Shown here one piece after another: positions 29,132 to 36,268 of a DNA stretch of 64,000 bases. This DNA comes from Cytophagales bacterium (GTDB taxonomy: Bacteria > Bacteroidota > Bacteroidia > Cytophagales > Microscillaceae). A model generated the notes under the pieces. That model saw only the letters and a list, made by a program, of their open reading frames with translations, was not told where the DNA came from and made no database searches. Location of the stretch: positions 56,645 through 120,644 of the forward strand of contig RDZE01000018.1 in assembly GCA_004293905.1 (NCBI GenBank). The letters run 5' to 3'. Both the position numbers and the translations under genes were made by a program. Positions within the stretch are counted from its first letter, which is position 1. Every line of letters starts with the position of its first letter.

Positions 29132-29629
29132 ATGTACATAGACTTAGTGATTATTCTTCCGTTGGCTTTGGGTGGCTACAATGGCTACCGAAATGGTATT
29201 TTGACTGAAATAGTAGGGCTGCTTCATTTTTCAGTGGCTTTTATTATCAGTTTTAAATTAGTAGGTATTACATTGAGTTTTATCAGAAACTATTTTTCAT
29301 TTCACCAAAACCAATATCCACAATTGGCTTTCGCTCTGGCTATCATTCTTACGATGATATTGATGCAAACTGTTGGTTCGCGTTTTAAAACTGAGGTAGA
29401 TTATGATTTTCCGGGCAATTGGGATAATATCGCAGGAGCAGTGTTTGGCGTACTGAAATTTTGTTTTGCGCTGAGTTTCTTTTTTTGGTTTATTACTTCT
29501 TTTGGCGAAATGAAAGAAAAATTGACCAAAGGAGCTATCATATTTCCCGTAGTAGAATCAATAGGGCCGCAAATGGTAGGAGGTAAAAACAAACAAGACC
29601 TCTCGAAAGCTATAGAAAAAGCACTCTAA
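29132..29629 (+). CDS. CvpA family membrane protein
   Basis: 165 residues with four hydrophobic helices (~3-20, ~27-48, ~65-84, ~103-122), the pattern of CvpA, named after its role in colicin V production but now known as a broadly conserved inner-membrane protein. The typical start MYIDLVIILPLALGGYNGYRNG with its glycine-rich first loop and the GAVFGVLKFCFALSFFFWFI segment agree with the family. It is probably cotranscribed with yqeY; it ends before the convergent DUF1254 gene. Confidence 0.85.
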   Translation: MYIDLVIILPLALGGYNGYRNGILTEIVGLLHFSVAFIISFKLVGITLSFIRNYFSFHQNQYPQLAFALAIILTMILMQTVGSRFKTEVDYDFPGNWDNIAGAVFGVLKFCFALSFFFWFITSFGEMKEKLTKGAIIFPVVESIGPQMVGGKNKQDLSKAIEKAL

Positions 29630-29649
29630 AATAACAACTTAGAAAAGTA

Positions 29650-30177
29650 CTAAGGTACAATGACAAAACTTTTTTGTATGGCATCGAAATAAGAAAGATT
29701 TTTTTTGTCTAAAACCAACAACCGTGTCAAAATAATGCCTTTAGGCGTAGGGGCATATACTACTTCAGTATTTGCTGCATCAATATCTTTAGGGGGGTGC
29801 TTACCTTTCAAAAGGAGCAATATTTTTACTTTTTTTGACTTCAATTGCTGGTCGTTTTTTACCCAATAATTAGAAGTATTGCCATCATAAAACCCAACAG
29901 ACCAATAAGAAGAGTCGGGCAGGTTGCTTTGAATAAGCAAAGATTCTTTCTGACTCAAATCATAGAGAACGATGGAATACATAAAGTCAGGATTGGGAAG
30001 TACTATTGCCCTTGAAGCGTCAGTGGGCAAAGATTGATGATATACTTGGTTGTAAGTCAATTGTTTGCGCCTTGCAACTTCACTCATAATATAGTAAGGC
30101 AAAAAATACAAAAAACTATAATAGCCAAGAGGCAATGCCAAGAAGAAAACAATGAAAAACAGGCTAATTTTTTTCAT
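29650..30177 (-). CDS. Short DUF1254-type protein
   Basis: 175 residues with one N-terminal membrane helix/signal (FFIVFFLALPLGYYSFLYFLPYY). Later text resembles the DUF1254 domain: IVLPNPDFMYSIVLYDLSQ (~58-76), SSYWSVGFYDGNTSNYWVKN and GIILTRLLVLDKKNLSYF. In most bacteria DUF1254 is fused to DUF1214 in one ~450-residue protein of unknown role; here the two halves are separate adjacent genes. The DUF1214 gene lies 6 bases upstream, so the pair is surely one operon, and the two products may act together at the cell envelope. Confidence 0.75.
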   Translation of the reverse strand: MKKISLFFIVFFLALPLGYYSFLYFLPYYIMSEVARRKQLTYNQVYHQSLPTDASRAIVLPNPDFMYSIVLYDLSQKESLLIQSNLPDSSYWSVGFYDGNTSNYWVKNDQQLKSKKVKILLLLKGKHPPKDIDAANTEVVYAPTPKGIILTRLLVLDKKNLSYFDAIQKSFVIVP

Positions 30178-30183
30178 AAGAAA

Positions 30184-30780
30184 CTAATTTTTAATTTTTT
30201 TTATGATAGGAAGACGAATACTATCAAGATGCTCATAAATACTTTTTTGGGGGTTGTAGAGGCGTAGCAATAAATAGATGGATTGAGGTTTTTGGGGCAT
30301 AGGAAGCCAATTTTTCTCTTTTTTTTGTGCCGAAACATAAATCTGAAATTTTTGGGTATCTTTTTCAAAAACTACAGTAGCGGCATTCATATTGAAACGC
30401 TGAATACTATTGGGCACTAAAAAAAGGTCTTCTCCATACAATGTAATACTCCAATAACGTGCATTTTCAATGTTTTGTCCCTCAATCACATATTCCGATT
30501 GGCTTTCTATGAGATTGCCTTCGTGGTCGCGGGTGGCGGTGAAATAAATTACCTCCTCCTTAGAAAGTCCAAACAAAGCATTCAGCGCAACGGTAGCCCT
30601 GCCAAAAAGGGTTTCGCGCTCGCTTCCTATCTCTAAACTTGTTTGCCAAGAACCATTCAAAATTTGCTGGTCTTTTGATTTACCAAATTGTTTGATTTGG
30701 TAATATGCCCAACCGCTTCCGACTACTAAACCTAAAGAAAGAGGAAATAGAAAAAACAGTAAGATATTTTTTATCATCAC
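30184..30780 (-). CDS. DUF1214-type protein
   Basis: 198 residues with an N-terminal membrane helix (FFLFPLSLGLVVGSGWAYYQI). The body matches DUF1214: SLEIGSERETLFGRATVALNA (~48-68), EVIYFTATRDHEGNLIESQ, ARYWSITLYGEDLFLVPNS (~107-125). Short stand-alone DUF1214 proteins like this exist next to DUF1254 genes. The domain pair has no proven activity. It is the first gene of the two-gene operon and is divergent from the sulfatase, 88 bases away. Confidence 0.8.
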   Translation of the reverse strand: MMIKNILLFFLFPLSLGLVVGSGWAYYQIKQFGKSKDQQILNGSWQTSLEIGSERETLFGRATVALNALFGLSKEEVIYFTATRDHEGNLIESQSEYVIEGQNIENARYWSITLYGEDLFLVPNSIQRFNMNAATVVFEKDTQKFQIYVSAQKKEKNWLPMPQKPQSIYLLLRLYNPQKSIYEHLDSIRLPIIKKIKN

Positions 30781-30868
30781 AAATCAAGAAAATAAAAGTT
30801 TGAAAATAATGATTTAGCCAAATTTTTTATAATTTAGCACAATAAAAGCAAAATATACGAAAAAAAAT

Positions 30869-32494
30869 ATGAAACTCAAAAAAATAATATATTTCAGCAT
30901 TCCACTCATTATTATAGTATTTTTGGGCGTTTATTTATTCTACCCGCTAAGCAGCGATAAATACAGAATAGAAACTGAAGAAGCCCTCATCAATGCAAAA
31001 AATACTTATTTGCAAGAAGTAGTCAAGACCGATACAGCGCGAAAACCCAATATTATCATTATTTTGGCAGATGATTTGGGAAAAACCGATATTTCTCTTT
31101 TTGGCAATCCCAACCTTCAAACCCCCAACATAGACGCTATCGGCAAAGAAGGAGCTATTTTTACGGAGGCGTATGTTACTTCGCCCATTTGTGCACCTTC
31201 GCGCGCAGGATTGCTTACAGGACGTTATCAGCAACGTTTTGGCATGGAATTTCAACCACAACCTGTATATCCTAAAAATAGATTTGAGTATCTATATGGC
31301 AAATATTTTATTTATGGAGTAAAAGAAAATGCGTTCTCACTTTCTGAAGAGCTTGAGTTTCCGACTCAAGAGCAGATTCACAAACAAGGCTTACCACTTT
31401 CTGAGATTACCTTAGCCGATATATTCAAAAAGTACCACTACCAAACCGCCATTATAGGCAAATGGCATTTGGGCTACGAAGAGCCATTTATTCCGCTCAA
31501 AAGAGGTTTTGACTACCAATATGGCTTTTATGAAGCCTTTAGCCTTTATGCTGATAGTGCGCAAGCAGGCATCGTGAACCAAACTGTAGATGAGTTTGCC
31601 GATAAATTTGTTTGGGAAAAAGGTAGGAAAGGACCACATGCCATCTGCCGAAATCATCAAGTGATAGAAGAAAAGGAATACCTTACCGATGAAATAGCCA
31701 AAGAAGCCATACAATTTATTGACAAAAACAAAGATAAACCTTTTTTTCTTTATATTCCTTTCAGTGCGCCTCATACTCCTTTTCAAGCTACTAAAGCCTA
31801 CTATGATAAATATGCTCACATTAAAGACCCCTACCAACGTATCTATTTTGCAATGATTCACTGCTTAGACGATGCCGTAGGCAGTATTATGACTAAACTC
31901 AAAAAAGAAGGTTTAGACGAAAACACAATTGTCTTTTTTGCCAGTGACAACGGCGGGGCTACCTATACCAAAGCCACTACCAATGACCCGCTCAAAGGCG
32001 GAAAATTTACCAACTTAGAAGGTGGCTTGAATGTGCCTATGATGGTTAGGTGGAAAAAACAAATAAAAGCAGGAACTGTATTCACACAACCTGTTTTTCT
32101 TTTAGATATTTTTGCTACGGCTACGGCTGCCATCAATGCACAACTACCCAAAGATAGAAAATATGATGGTGTAGATTTAATACCTTTTCTTAAAAACAAA
32201 GAAAATACAAAAGTACCTCATCAGTATATATGTTGGCGCAATGGTTATGCAAAAGCCATCAGAAAAGGCGATTGGAAGTTGATTATTGATGACAAAACCC
32301 AAAAAAAATACCTCTATAACCTCAAAGAAGACAAAAATGAAAAGAATAATCTCATTAGTCAAAAAAATAGCATAGCCGATGAATTGTTCAAGCAACTGCA
32401 AAGTTGGGAGAAAGAACTAAAAGCCCCTCTTTGGCCCTATGTCATGAATTTCGAGTTCAAAGTAGGGGAAGAAGTGTTTTACTTTGCCATCTGA
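30869..32494 (+). CDS. Secreted or membrane-anchored sulfatase
   Basis: 541 residues. An N-terminal helix (~5-25) sends it to the periplasm, probably as an anchored protein. Sulfatase hallmarks: metal-binding NIIIILADDLG (Asp68, Asp69), the formylglycine site CAPSRAGLLTGR (Cys108, the residue oxidised to formylglycine), GKWHLG (~198) and a late ASDNGG (~359) that binds the metal. It would release sulfate from polysaccharides or other esters; the substrate cannot be told. The needed formylglycine-generating enzyme and polysaccharide-utilisation genes are not in the window. tpiA follows 71 bases downstream. Confidence 0.92.
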   Translation: MKLKKIIYFSIPLIIIVFLGVYLFYPLSSDKYRIETEEALINAKNTYLQEVVKTDTARKPNIIIILADDLGKTDISLFGNPNLQTPNIDAIGKEGAIFTEAYVTSPICAPSRAGLLTGRYQQRFGMEFQPQPVYPKNRFEYLYGKYFIYGVKENAFSLSEELEFPTQEQIHKQGLPLSEITLADIFKKYHYQTAIIGKWHLGYEEPFIPLKRGFDYQYGFYEAFSLYADSAQAGIVNQTVDEFADKFVWEKGRKGPHAICRNHQVIEEKEYLTDEIAKEAIQFIDKNKDKPFFLYIPFSAPHTPFQATKAYYDKYAHIKDPYQRIYFAMIHCLDDAVGSIMTKLKKEGLDENTIVFFASDNGGATYTKATTNDPLKGGKFTNLEGGLNVPMMVRWKKQIKAGTVFTQPVFLLDIFATATAAINAQLPKDRKYDGVDLIPFLKNKENTKVPHQYICWRNGYAKAIRKGDWKLIIDDKTQKKYLYNLKEDKNEKNNLISQKNSIADELFKQLQSWEKELKAPLWPYVMNFEFKVGEEVFYFAI

Positions 32495-32519
32495 AATTAC
32501 TCACTTATAAGGTTTTTAT

Positions 32520-32527
32520 TATCTTTG
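32520..32527 (+). promoter_or_regulatory. Possible -7 element of tpiA (TATCTTTG)
   Basis: Matches TAnnTTTG and sits 38 bases before the tpiA ATG, just after the sulfatase stop. No properly spaced TTG was found. Confidence 0.35.
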
Positions 32528-32565
32528 CCCCCAAAAGATTATTTACTCAAAAAATAAATGTTAGT

Positions 32566-33330
32566 ATGCGAAAAAAAATAGTAGCGGGCAACTGGAAAAT
32601 GCACAAAAATTTGGAAGAAGGCGTACAACTTGCCTCAGAAGTAATCAACATGGCAAAAGATGAACTCAATACCAACATCAATCTCGTTTTGGCATCGCCT
32701 TTTATTCATTTAGTGAGTTTGCAAAAGTTAATCCCAAACGGACAAACCATGATTAGTTTGGCAGCACAAAATTGTCATCATGAAATACAAGGGGCTTTCA
32801 CGGGAGAGGTTTCGGCGGCAATGCTTGCTTCTATTCCTGTAGGGTATTGTATTGTAGGGCATAGCGAAAGACGTGAATATATGCACGAAACCGATGCACA
32901 AATTGCTACCAAGATGGCATTGCTTTTGGCTCAAAATATTACTCCTATATTTTGTTGTGGAGAACCATTGTCCATACGCCAGAATAACGAACATTTGACT
33001 TATATAAGCCAACAATTACAAAATGCACTTTTTCAATTTTCTGCCAATGATGTGTCAAAAATCGTAATTGCCTATGAGCCTATTTGGGCAATTGGTACGG
33101 GGCTTACTGCCAATGCCGCACAAGCTCAAGAAATGCACGCACATATACGCAGTAATTTGGCAAAACAATACAATGACGAAATAGCCCAATCCATCAGCAT
33201 TTTATACGGAGGTAGTTGCAAACCTGAGAATGCAGCAGAACTATTTGCTTGTGCCGATGTAGACGGAGGCTTGATAGGAGGCGCATCGCTCAAATCGCGC
33301 GATTTCATCAATATTGCCAAATCTTTCTGA
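32566..33330 (+). CDS. tpiA: Triose-phosphate isomerase
   Basis: 254 residues from ATG 32566; an open frame continues upstream into the sulfatase gene but the family begins at MRKKIVAGNWKMHKN. The enzyme interconverts dihydroxyacetone phosphate and glyceraldehyde 3-phosphate in glycolysis. Asn11 and Lys13-type residues are in GNWKMHK; the catalytic His is in IVGHSERREY (~103-112), the catalytic Glu in AYEPIWAIGTG (~167-177), and phosphate-binding YGGSCKPENAAEL lies near 216. A possible -7 element lies upstream. The gene is convergent with kmo, separated by one base. Confidence 0.97.
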   Translation: MRKKIVAGNWKMHKNLEEGVQLASEVINMAKDELNTNINLVLASPFIHLVSLQKLIPNGQTMISLAAQNCHHEIQGAFTGEVSAAMLASIPVGYCIVGHSERREYMHETDAQIATKMALLLAQNITPIFCCGEPLSIRQNNEHLTYISQQLQNALFQFSANDVSKIVIAYEPIWAIGTGLTANAAQAQEMHAHIRSNLAKQYNDEIAQSISILYGGSCKPENAAELFACADVDGGLIGGASLKSRDFINIAKSF

Positions 33331-33331
33331 C

Positions 33332-34678
33332 CTATAAAGAGGCAGTAGTCTTATCGTGAAGCATTTGGTGAACTTCTGCAATGTTGATTTTTTCTAACTC
33401 TGTGTGATTTTCACAGAAGTGCATCAGAAGTTCATTTTGCAGGTTGCCTTTTTGTTGAGCTACGCTGTATGGTATTTCAGGGTGAAAGGTAACCATTGCA
33501 TATTTTGATAGATAATCGGGGTAAGCGTTTTCGAGCATTATCTCCAAGCGTCTCATTCTTTGAAAAGTAGGATTGGCAGCAGCATCGCGCATTTCGTAGA
33601 AATTTTCTATGGCTAAATTAGCAATGGCTGTAGTATTATGAATCCTTTGTGTTTGATAGGTTTCAAATATTTTTTGCCAATCATTGTTTCCTTCGGTATT
33701 GATGAGTGCGTCTAATGCCAAACAATCTTCAAAAGAGGCGTTCATTCCTTGCCCATAAAAGGGGACAATGGCGTGCGCGGCATCACCTAAAAGCAATGTT
33801 TTGCCTTGCACATGCCAATTTGGGCATCTAAGCGTTGCCAACATGCCAACAGGATTTTGTAAAAATTCTTCTGCAAGTTGTGGCATGAGTGCCAATGCAT
33901 CGGGAAAATATTGTTTGAAAAAAGAGAGGACTTCTTCGGCAGTATTGAGATTTGCAAAACTGTCTTTTTCGCCTTCGTTGGCTAAAAAAAGTGTACAGGT
34001 GAAAGTTTTATCGATATTGGGTAGAGCAATGAGCATAAAATTTTTGCGAGGCCAAATATGTAGGGCATTTTTTTCTAAGCAAAAATCTTGTTGTTGATTG
34101 GGAAAAATGGTGAGTTCTTTGTATCCGTGCGCCAATAGTTCTACTTTTTCGCTTGTGAAATTTTGTTGTAACATAGCTTGGCGCATTGCAGAACCTGCTC
34201 CATCAGTAGCAATGCAAATTTCGAAAGGCTGTGGTGAGGTATTGGCAAAATGGAGTATTTGCTGTTCGAAATCCACTTTTTCTAAGGGGGCTTCGAAGAA
34301 GAAACGAATATTGGGGTATTTTTCGGCGGCTTGGATAAGGGCAATATTTAAGCCCGCTCTTGAGATGGAGTTGATGTATTCTTGTTCATTTTTGCCATAG
34401 GGCGTAAAAATCTGATTTCCCTCTATGTCGTGAATCATACGCCCCTGCATAGGGATAGCCTCTGTGAGTACTTCGTGGGCTATGTTGGCTTTTTCTAAGG
34501 CTTTGATGCCACGTGCCGAAAGAGCTAAATTGATAGAGCGACCGCCTACATAACCTGCTTTGCGCATATCGGCTCTTTTTTCGTAGACTACCACTTCAAA
34601 ACCTTTTTGCGCCAAAAGAATGGCTAATAAAGAGCCTGCTAAACCTGCACCAATGAGGGTAATTTTTTCTTTTTTCAT
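33332..34678 (-). CDS. kmo: Kynurenine 3-monooxygenase
   Basis: 448 residues from ATG 34678 (a TTG two codons earlier is possible). KMO is an FAD enzyme that hydroxylates L-kynurenine in tryptophan breakdown and the de novo NAD pathway used by some Bacteroidota. The FAD-binding GAGLAGSLLAILLAQKGFEV (~10-29), the family motif GRSINLALSARGIKALE (~46-62) and the second flavin motif LLGDAAHAIVPFYGQGMNA (~295-313) are clear. The other kynurenine genes (tryptophan dioxygenase, kynureninase, 3-HAO) are not in this window, so the gene looks isolated here. It is followed closely by a convergent tpiA. Confidence 0.93.
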   Translation of the reverse strand: MKKEKITLIGAGLAGSLLAILLAQKGFEVVVYEKRADMRKAGYVGGRSINLALSARGIKALEKANIAHEVLTEAIPMQGRMIHDIEGNQIFTPYGKNEQEYINSISRAGLNIALIQAAEKYPNIRFFFEAPLEKVDFEQQILHFANTSPQPFEICIATDGAGSAMRQAMLQQNFTSEKVELLAHGYKELTIFPNQQQDFCLEKNALHIWPRKNFMLIALPNIDKTFTCTLFLANEGEKDSFANLNTAEEVLSFFKQYFPDALALMPQLAEEFLQNPVGMLATLRCPNWHVQGKTLLLGDAAHAIVPFYGQGMNASFEDCLALDALINTEGNNDWQKIFETYQTQRIHNTTAIANLAIENFYEMRDAAANPTFQRMRRLEIMLENAYPDYLSKYAMVTFHPEIPYSVAQQKGNLQNELLMHFCENHTELEKINIAEVHQMLHDKTTASL

Positions 34679-34693
34679 TATCAAAGTAGGGTT

Positions 34694-35188
34694 TTATTTG
34701 ATTTGGTCAATGATGTTTTTGAAGTCTTCTAAGCCTTTGATTTCACCCTGTAAAGAATACTCTTGTGTTATGATAAGGTATTTTTGTTCGTCCTTTTCTA
34801 AAGTATATATACTCCACCAGCCATCAAGCATATCGCCATTGTCCATTTTGTATGGTTTTTTGTTTCCATAGAAATAGTACATCTCCATACCCATTGCATT
34901 AGCATATTTTTCTGGAACTTTTACTTCTTCAGGTGCTATTTTTTTCTCTTTGACTAGTTCTACGATTGCGATATATAATTCTTGGGAAGTGATATTGCCT
35001 AATGAACGTATATCAATAGTAGAGTTGTTTTGGGTAGAGTAAGCATAGAATTGATTGTTGGCTTTTACTTCTTCTTTCCAGTGGGTAGGTAATGTGATGG
35101 TGAGGGAAAATTTTTTGAAAGTATTTTGAGCGTAGCTGTTTAGGTGTAAACTCATTACGCATAGTATTGTCATCAGATAAAATTTCAT
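34694..35188 (-). CDS. Secreted protein of unknown function
   Basis: 164 residues with a clean signal peptide (MKFYLMTILCVMSLHLNSYAQ, cut after Ala20). The mature part is a small alpha+beta domain beginning KKFSLTITLPTHWKEEVKAN and containing YTLEKDEQKYLIITQEYS; this recalls PsbP/Mog1-like folds in which a short protein binds a partner at the membrane, but that is only a resemblance. It lies 14 bases after the first TM2 gene and 15 bases before kmo, all on the minus strand, so it may be cotranscribed with them. Confidence 0.65.
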   Translation of the reverse strand: MKFYLMTILCVMSLHLNSYAQNTFKKFSLTITLPTHWKEEVKANNQFYAYSTQNNSTIDIRSLGNITSQELYIAIVELVKEKKIAPEEVKVPEKYANAMGMEMYYFYGNKKPYKMDNGDMLDGWWSIYTLEKDEQKYLIITQEYSLQGEIKGLEDFKNIIDQIK

Positions 35189-35201
35189 AAATAAGAAAGA
35201 G

Positions 35202-35300
35202 TTTAAAGGTCTAAGAGTCGTTTTTTGCGGTTTTCTAATTCTTCAAAAGTGATTACTTTTTTCTCAAATAGTTGGTTAAGTTTTTCTATTTCATCGGCTA
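35202..35300. repeat. Direct repeat, copy 1 (3' end of first TM2 gene)
   Basis: 99 bases that match 35803-35901 at all but three positions. It encodes the last ~30 residues (SHOCT-like tail) and a few bases after the stop. The two copies lie at the same place of two adjacent TM2 genes. Confidence 0.85.
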
Positions 35301-35778
35301 TGTAAATATTTTGTGTATCTTTTTTGAGAAAAAAAGTGCTAAGGGTATTTTTTGTGGTTGTTGGTATAGTGGTTGTTTCTTTTTGGAAAGGAGCTTTTGC
35401 TTGTCTTTCGAGGATTGGTGTTGTTTCTTCTTTTGTTTCCTGTGTTAATTCTCTTTTTTGGGTTGACAAAAGGGGGATTTCTTCATTTTCTGGTGAGGAG
35501 TAGTGCTCTGGGTTGAAGTGTTTGTCGAAATTTTTGTATGATAAAGACATTAAATAAACGAATTCAATCAGAACTTTAGCGGTACTTATTTTAGCCCAAA
35601 TTTCTCCTATGTTTTGATGAGGAAATAGTTTATCGAGTAGTATGGTAGTGAAAAAGAGGGTAATCGTTACTATGAAAAGAAAATTTTGGCGTAGGTATAG
35701 GTTGTGAATACCAAGGTGTCCTAAGAAAAATGTCAATAGTAGTGCCCAAGCCTTTTTTCTTTTTTTTCTTTTCATCAT
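35203..35778 (-). CDS. TM2-domain protein with linker and SHOCT-like tail
   Basis: 191 residues. The start MMKRKKRKKAWALLLTFFLG is basic then hydrophobic, followed by GHLGIHNLYL, the TM2 signature (two helices at ~10-30 and ~33-50, with a third hydrophobic segment at ~60-75). A Glu/Thr-rich flexible linker (~95-155) leads to a SHOCT-like helical tail that starts at about residue 162 (EIEKLNQLFEKKVITFEELE). TM2 proteins are small membrane proteins without a known enzymatic role. The tail is nearly identical, at DNA level too, to the neighbouring TM2 gene, so one arose from the other. Compared with it, this copy has a longer linker. Confidence 0.75.
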   Translation of the reverse strand: MMKRKKRKKAWALLLTFFLGHLGIHNLYLRQNFLFIVTITLFFTTILLDKLFPHQNIGEIWAKISTAKVLIEFVYLMSLSYKNFDKHFNPEHYSSPENEEIPLLSTQKRELTQETKEETTPILERQAKAPFQKETTTIPTTTKNTLSTFFLKKDTQNIYIADEIEKLNQLFEKKVITFEELENRKKRLLDL

Positions 35779-35802
35779 TTTTAGGTGGTGTAAAATAGTT
35801 GT

Positions 35803-35901
35803 TTTAAAGGTCTAAGAGTCGTTTTTTGCGGTTTTCGAACTCTTCGAAAGTGATTACTTTTTTCTCAAATAGTTGGTTAAGTTTTTCTATTTCATCGGCT
35901 A
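35803..35901. repeat. Direct repeat, copy 2 (3' end of second TM2 gene)
   Basis: Partner of 35202-35300: 96 of 99 bases are identical. The three differences all lie in one 11-base stretch of two or three codons; they change one residue (Leu to Phe). Confidence 0.85.
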
Positions 35902-36181
35902 CGTGTAAATCTTTAGCACTTGGGTTGATGTTGGCATTGGTAATGAACCTGCCCATTTGCGAGGTGTTGAGGAAGAGGTGCGGGTTGTATCGTCTGTCGA
36001 ATTCATCTTTTGAAATCATAAGTAGATTAAAGAAATCGATAATTGAGCCTATGCCACACAAGCCAGCCGTAAATAAATAAATGATTCCTGTGCCATAATC
36101 GCCTAAATAAAACCTATGAATACCAAGCGAGCCAGTAAAAAATGCTAAAAGGGCGGCTGTACCTTTATCTTTTTTTTCCAT
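35804..36181 (-). CDS. TM2-domain protein with SHOCT-like tail
   Basis: 125 residues. It starts MEKKDKGTAALLAFFTGSLG followed by IHRFYLGDYGTG, a textbook TM2 signature, with two membrane helices (~10-28 and ~32-55). Then comes the short cytosolic part with FDRRYNPHLFLN and the SHOCT-like tail (~92-125). SHOCT tails are short helices that favour oligomer formation. A very good promoter-like pair lies upstream, so this is the first gene of the TM2-TM2-secreted protein-kmo run. Function unknown; the family is often found with other small membrane proteins. Confidence 0.85.
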   Translation of the reverse strand: MEKKDKGTAALLAFFTGSLGIHRFYLGDYGTGIIYLFTAGLCGIGSIIDFFNLLMISKDEFDRRYNPHLFLNTSQMGRFITNANINPSAKDLHVADEIEKLNQLFEKKVITFEEFENRKKRLLDL

Positions 36182-36205
36182 AAATGTGTTTTTCTTTTTT
36201 TAGTT

Positions 36206-36235
36206 CAAATATATGATAAATTTATTACTTGCAAA
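36206..36235 (-). promoter_or_regulatory. Predicted promoter of the TM2 gene pair
   Basis: On the minus strand TTTG (36235-36232), 18 bases, then TATATTTG (36213-36206): the best match to the Bacteroidota promoter consensus in the window. It lies 25 bases before the TM2 start at 36181. Confidence 0.65.
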
Positions 36236-36268
36236 TTATGTTGAAGGTTTCAAAAAAGTGTCAAAAAA

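Noticed and set aside
32404..32565. N-terminal extension of triose-phosphate isomerase
   Set aside because: The frame is open into the sulfatase gene, but the TIM family starts at MRKKIVAGNWK; the extension has no conserved text.
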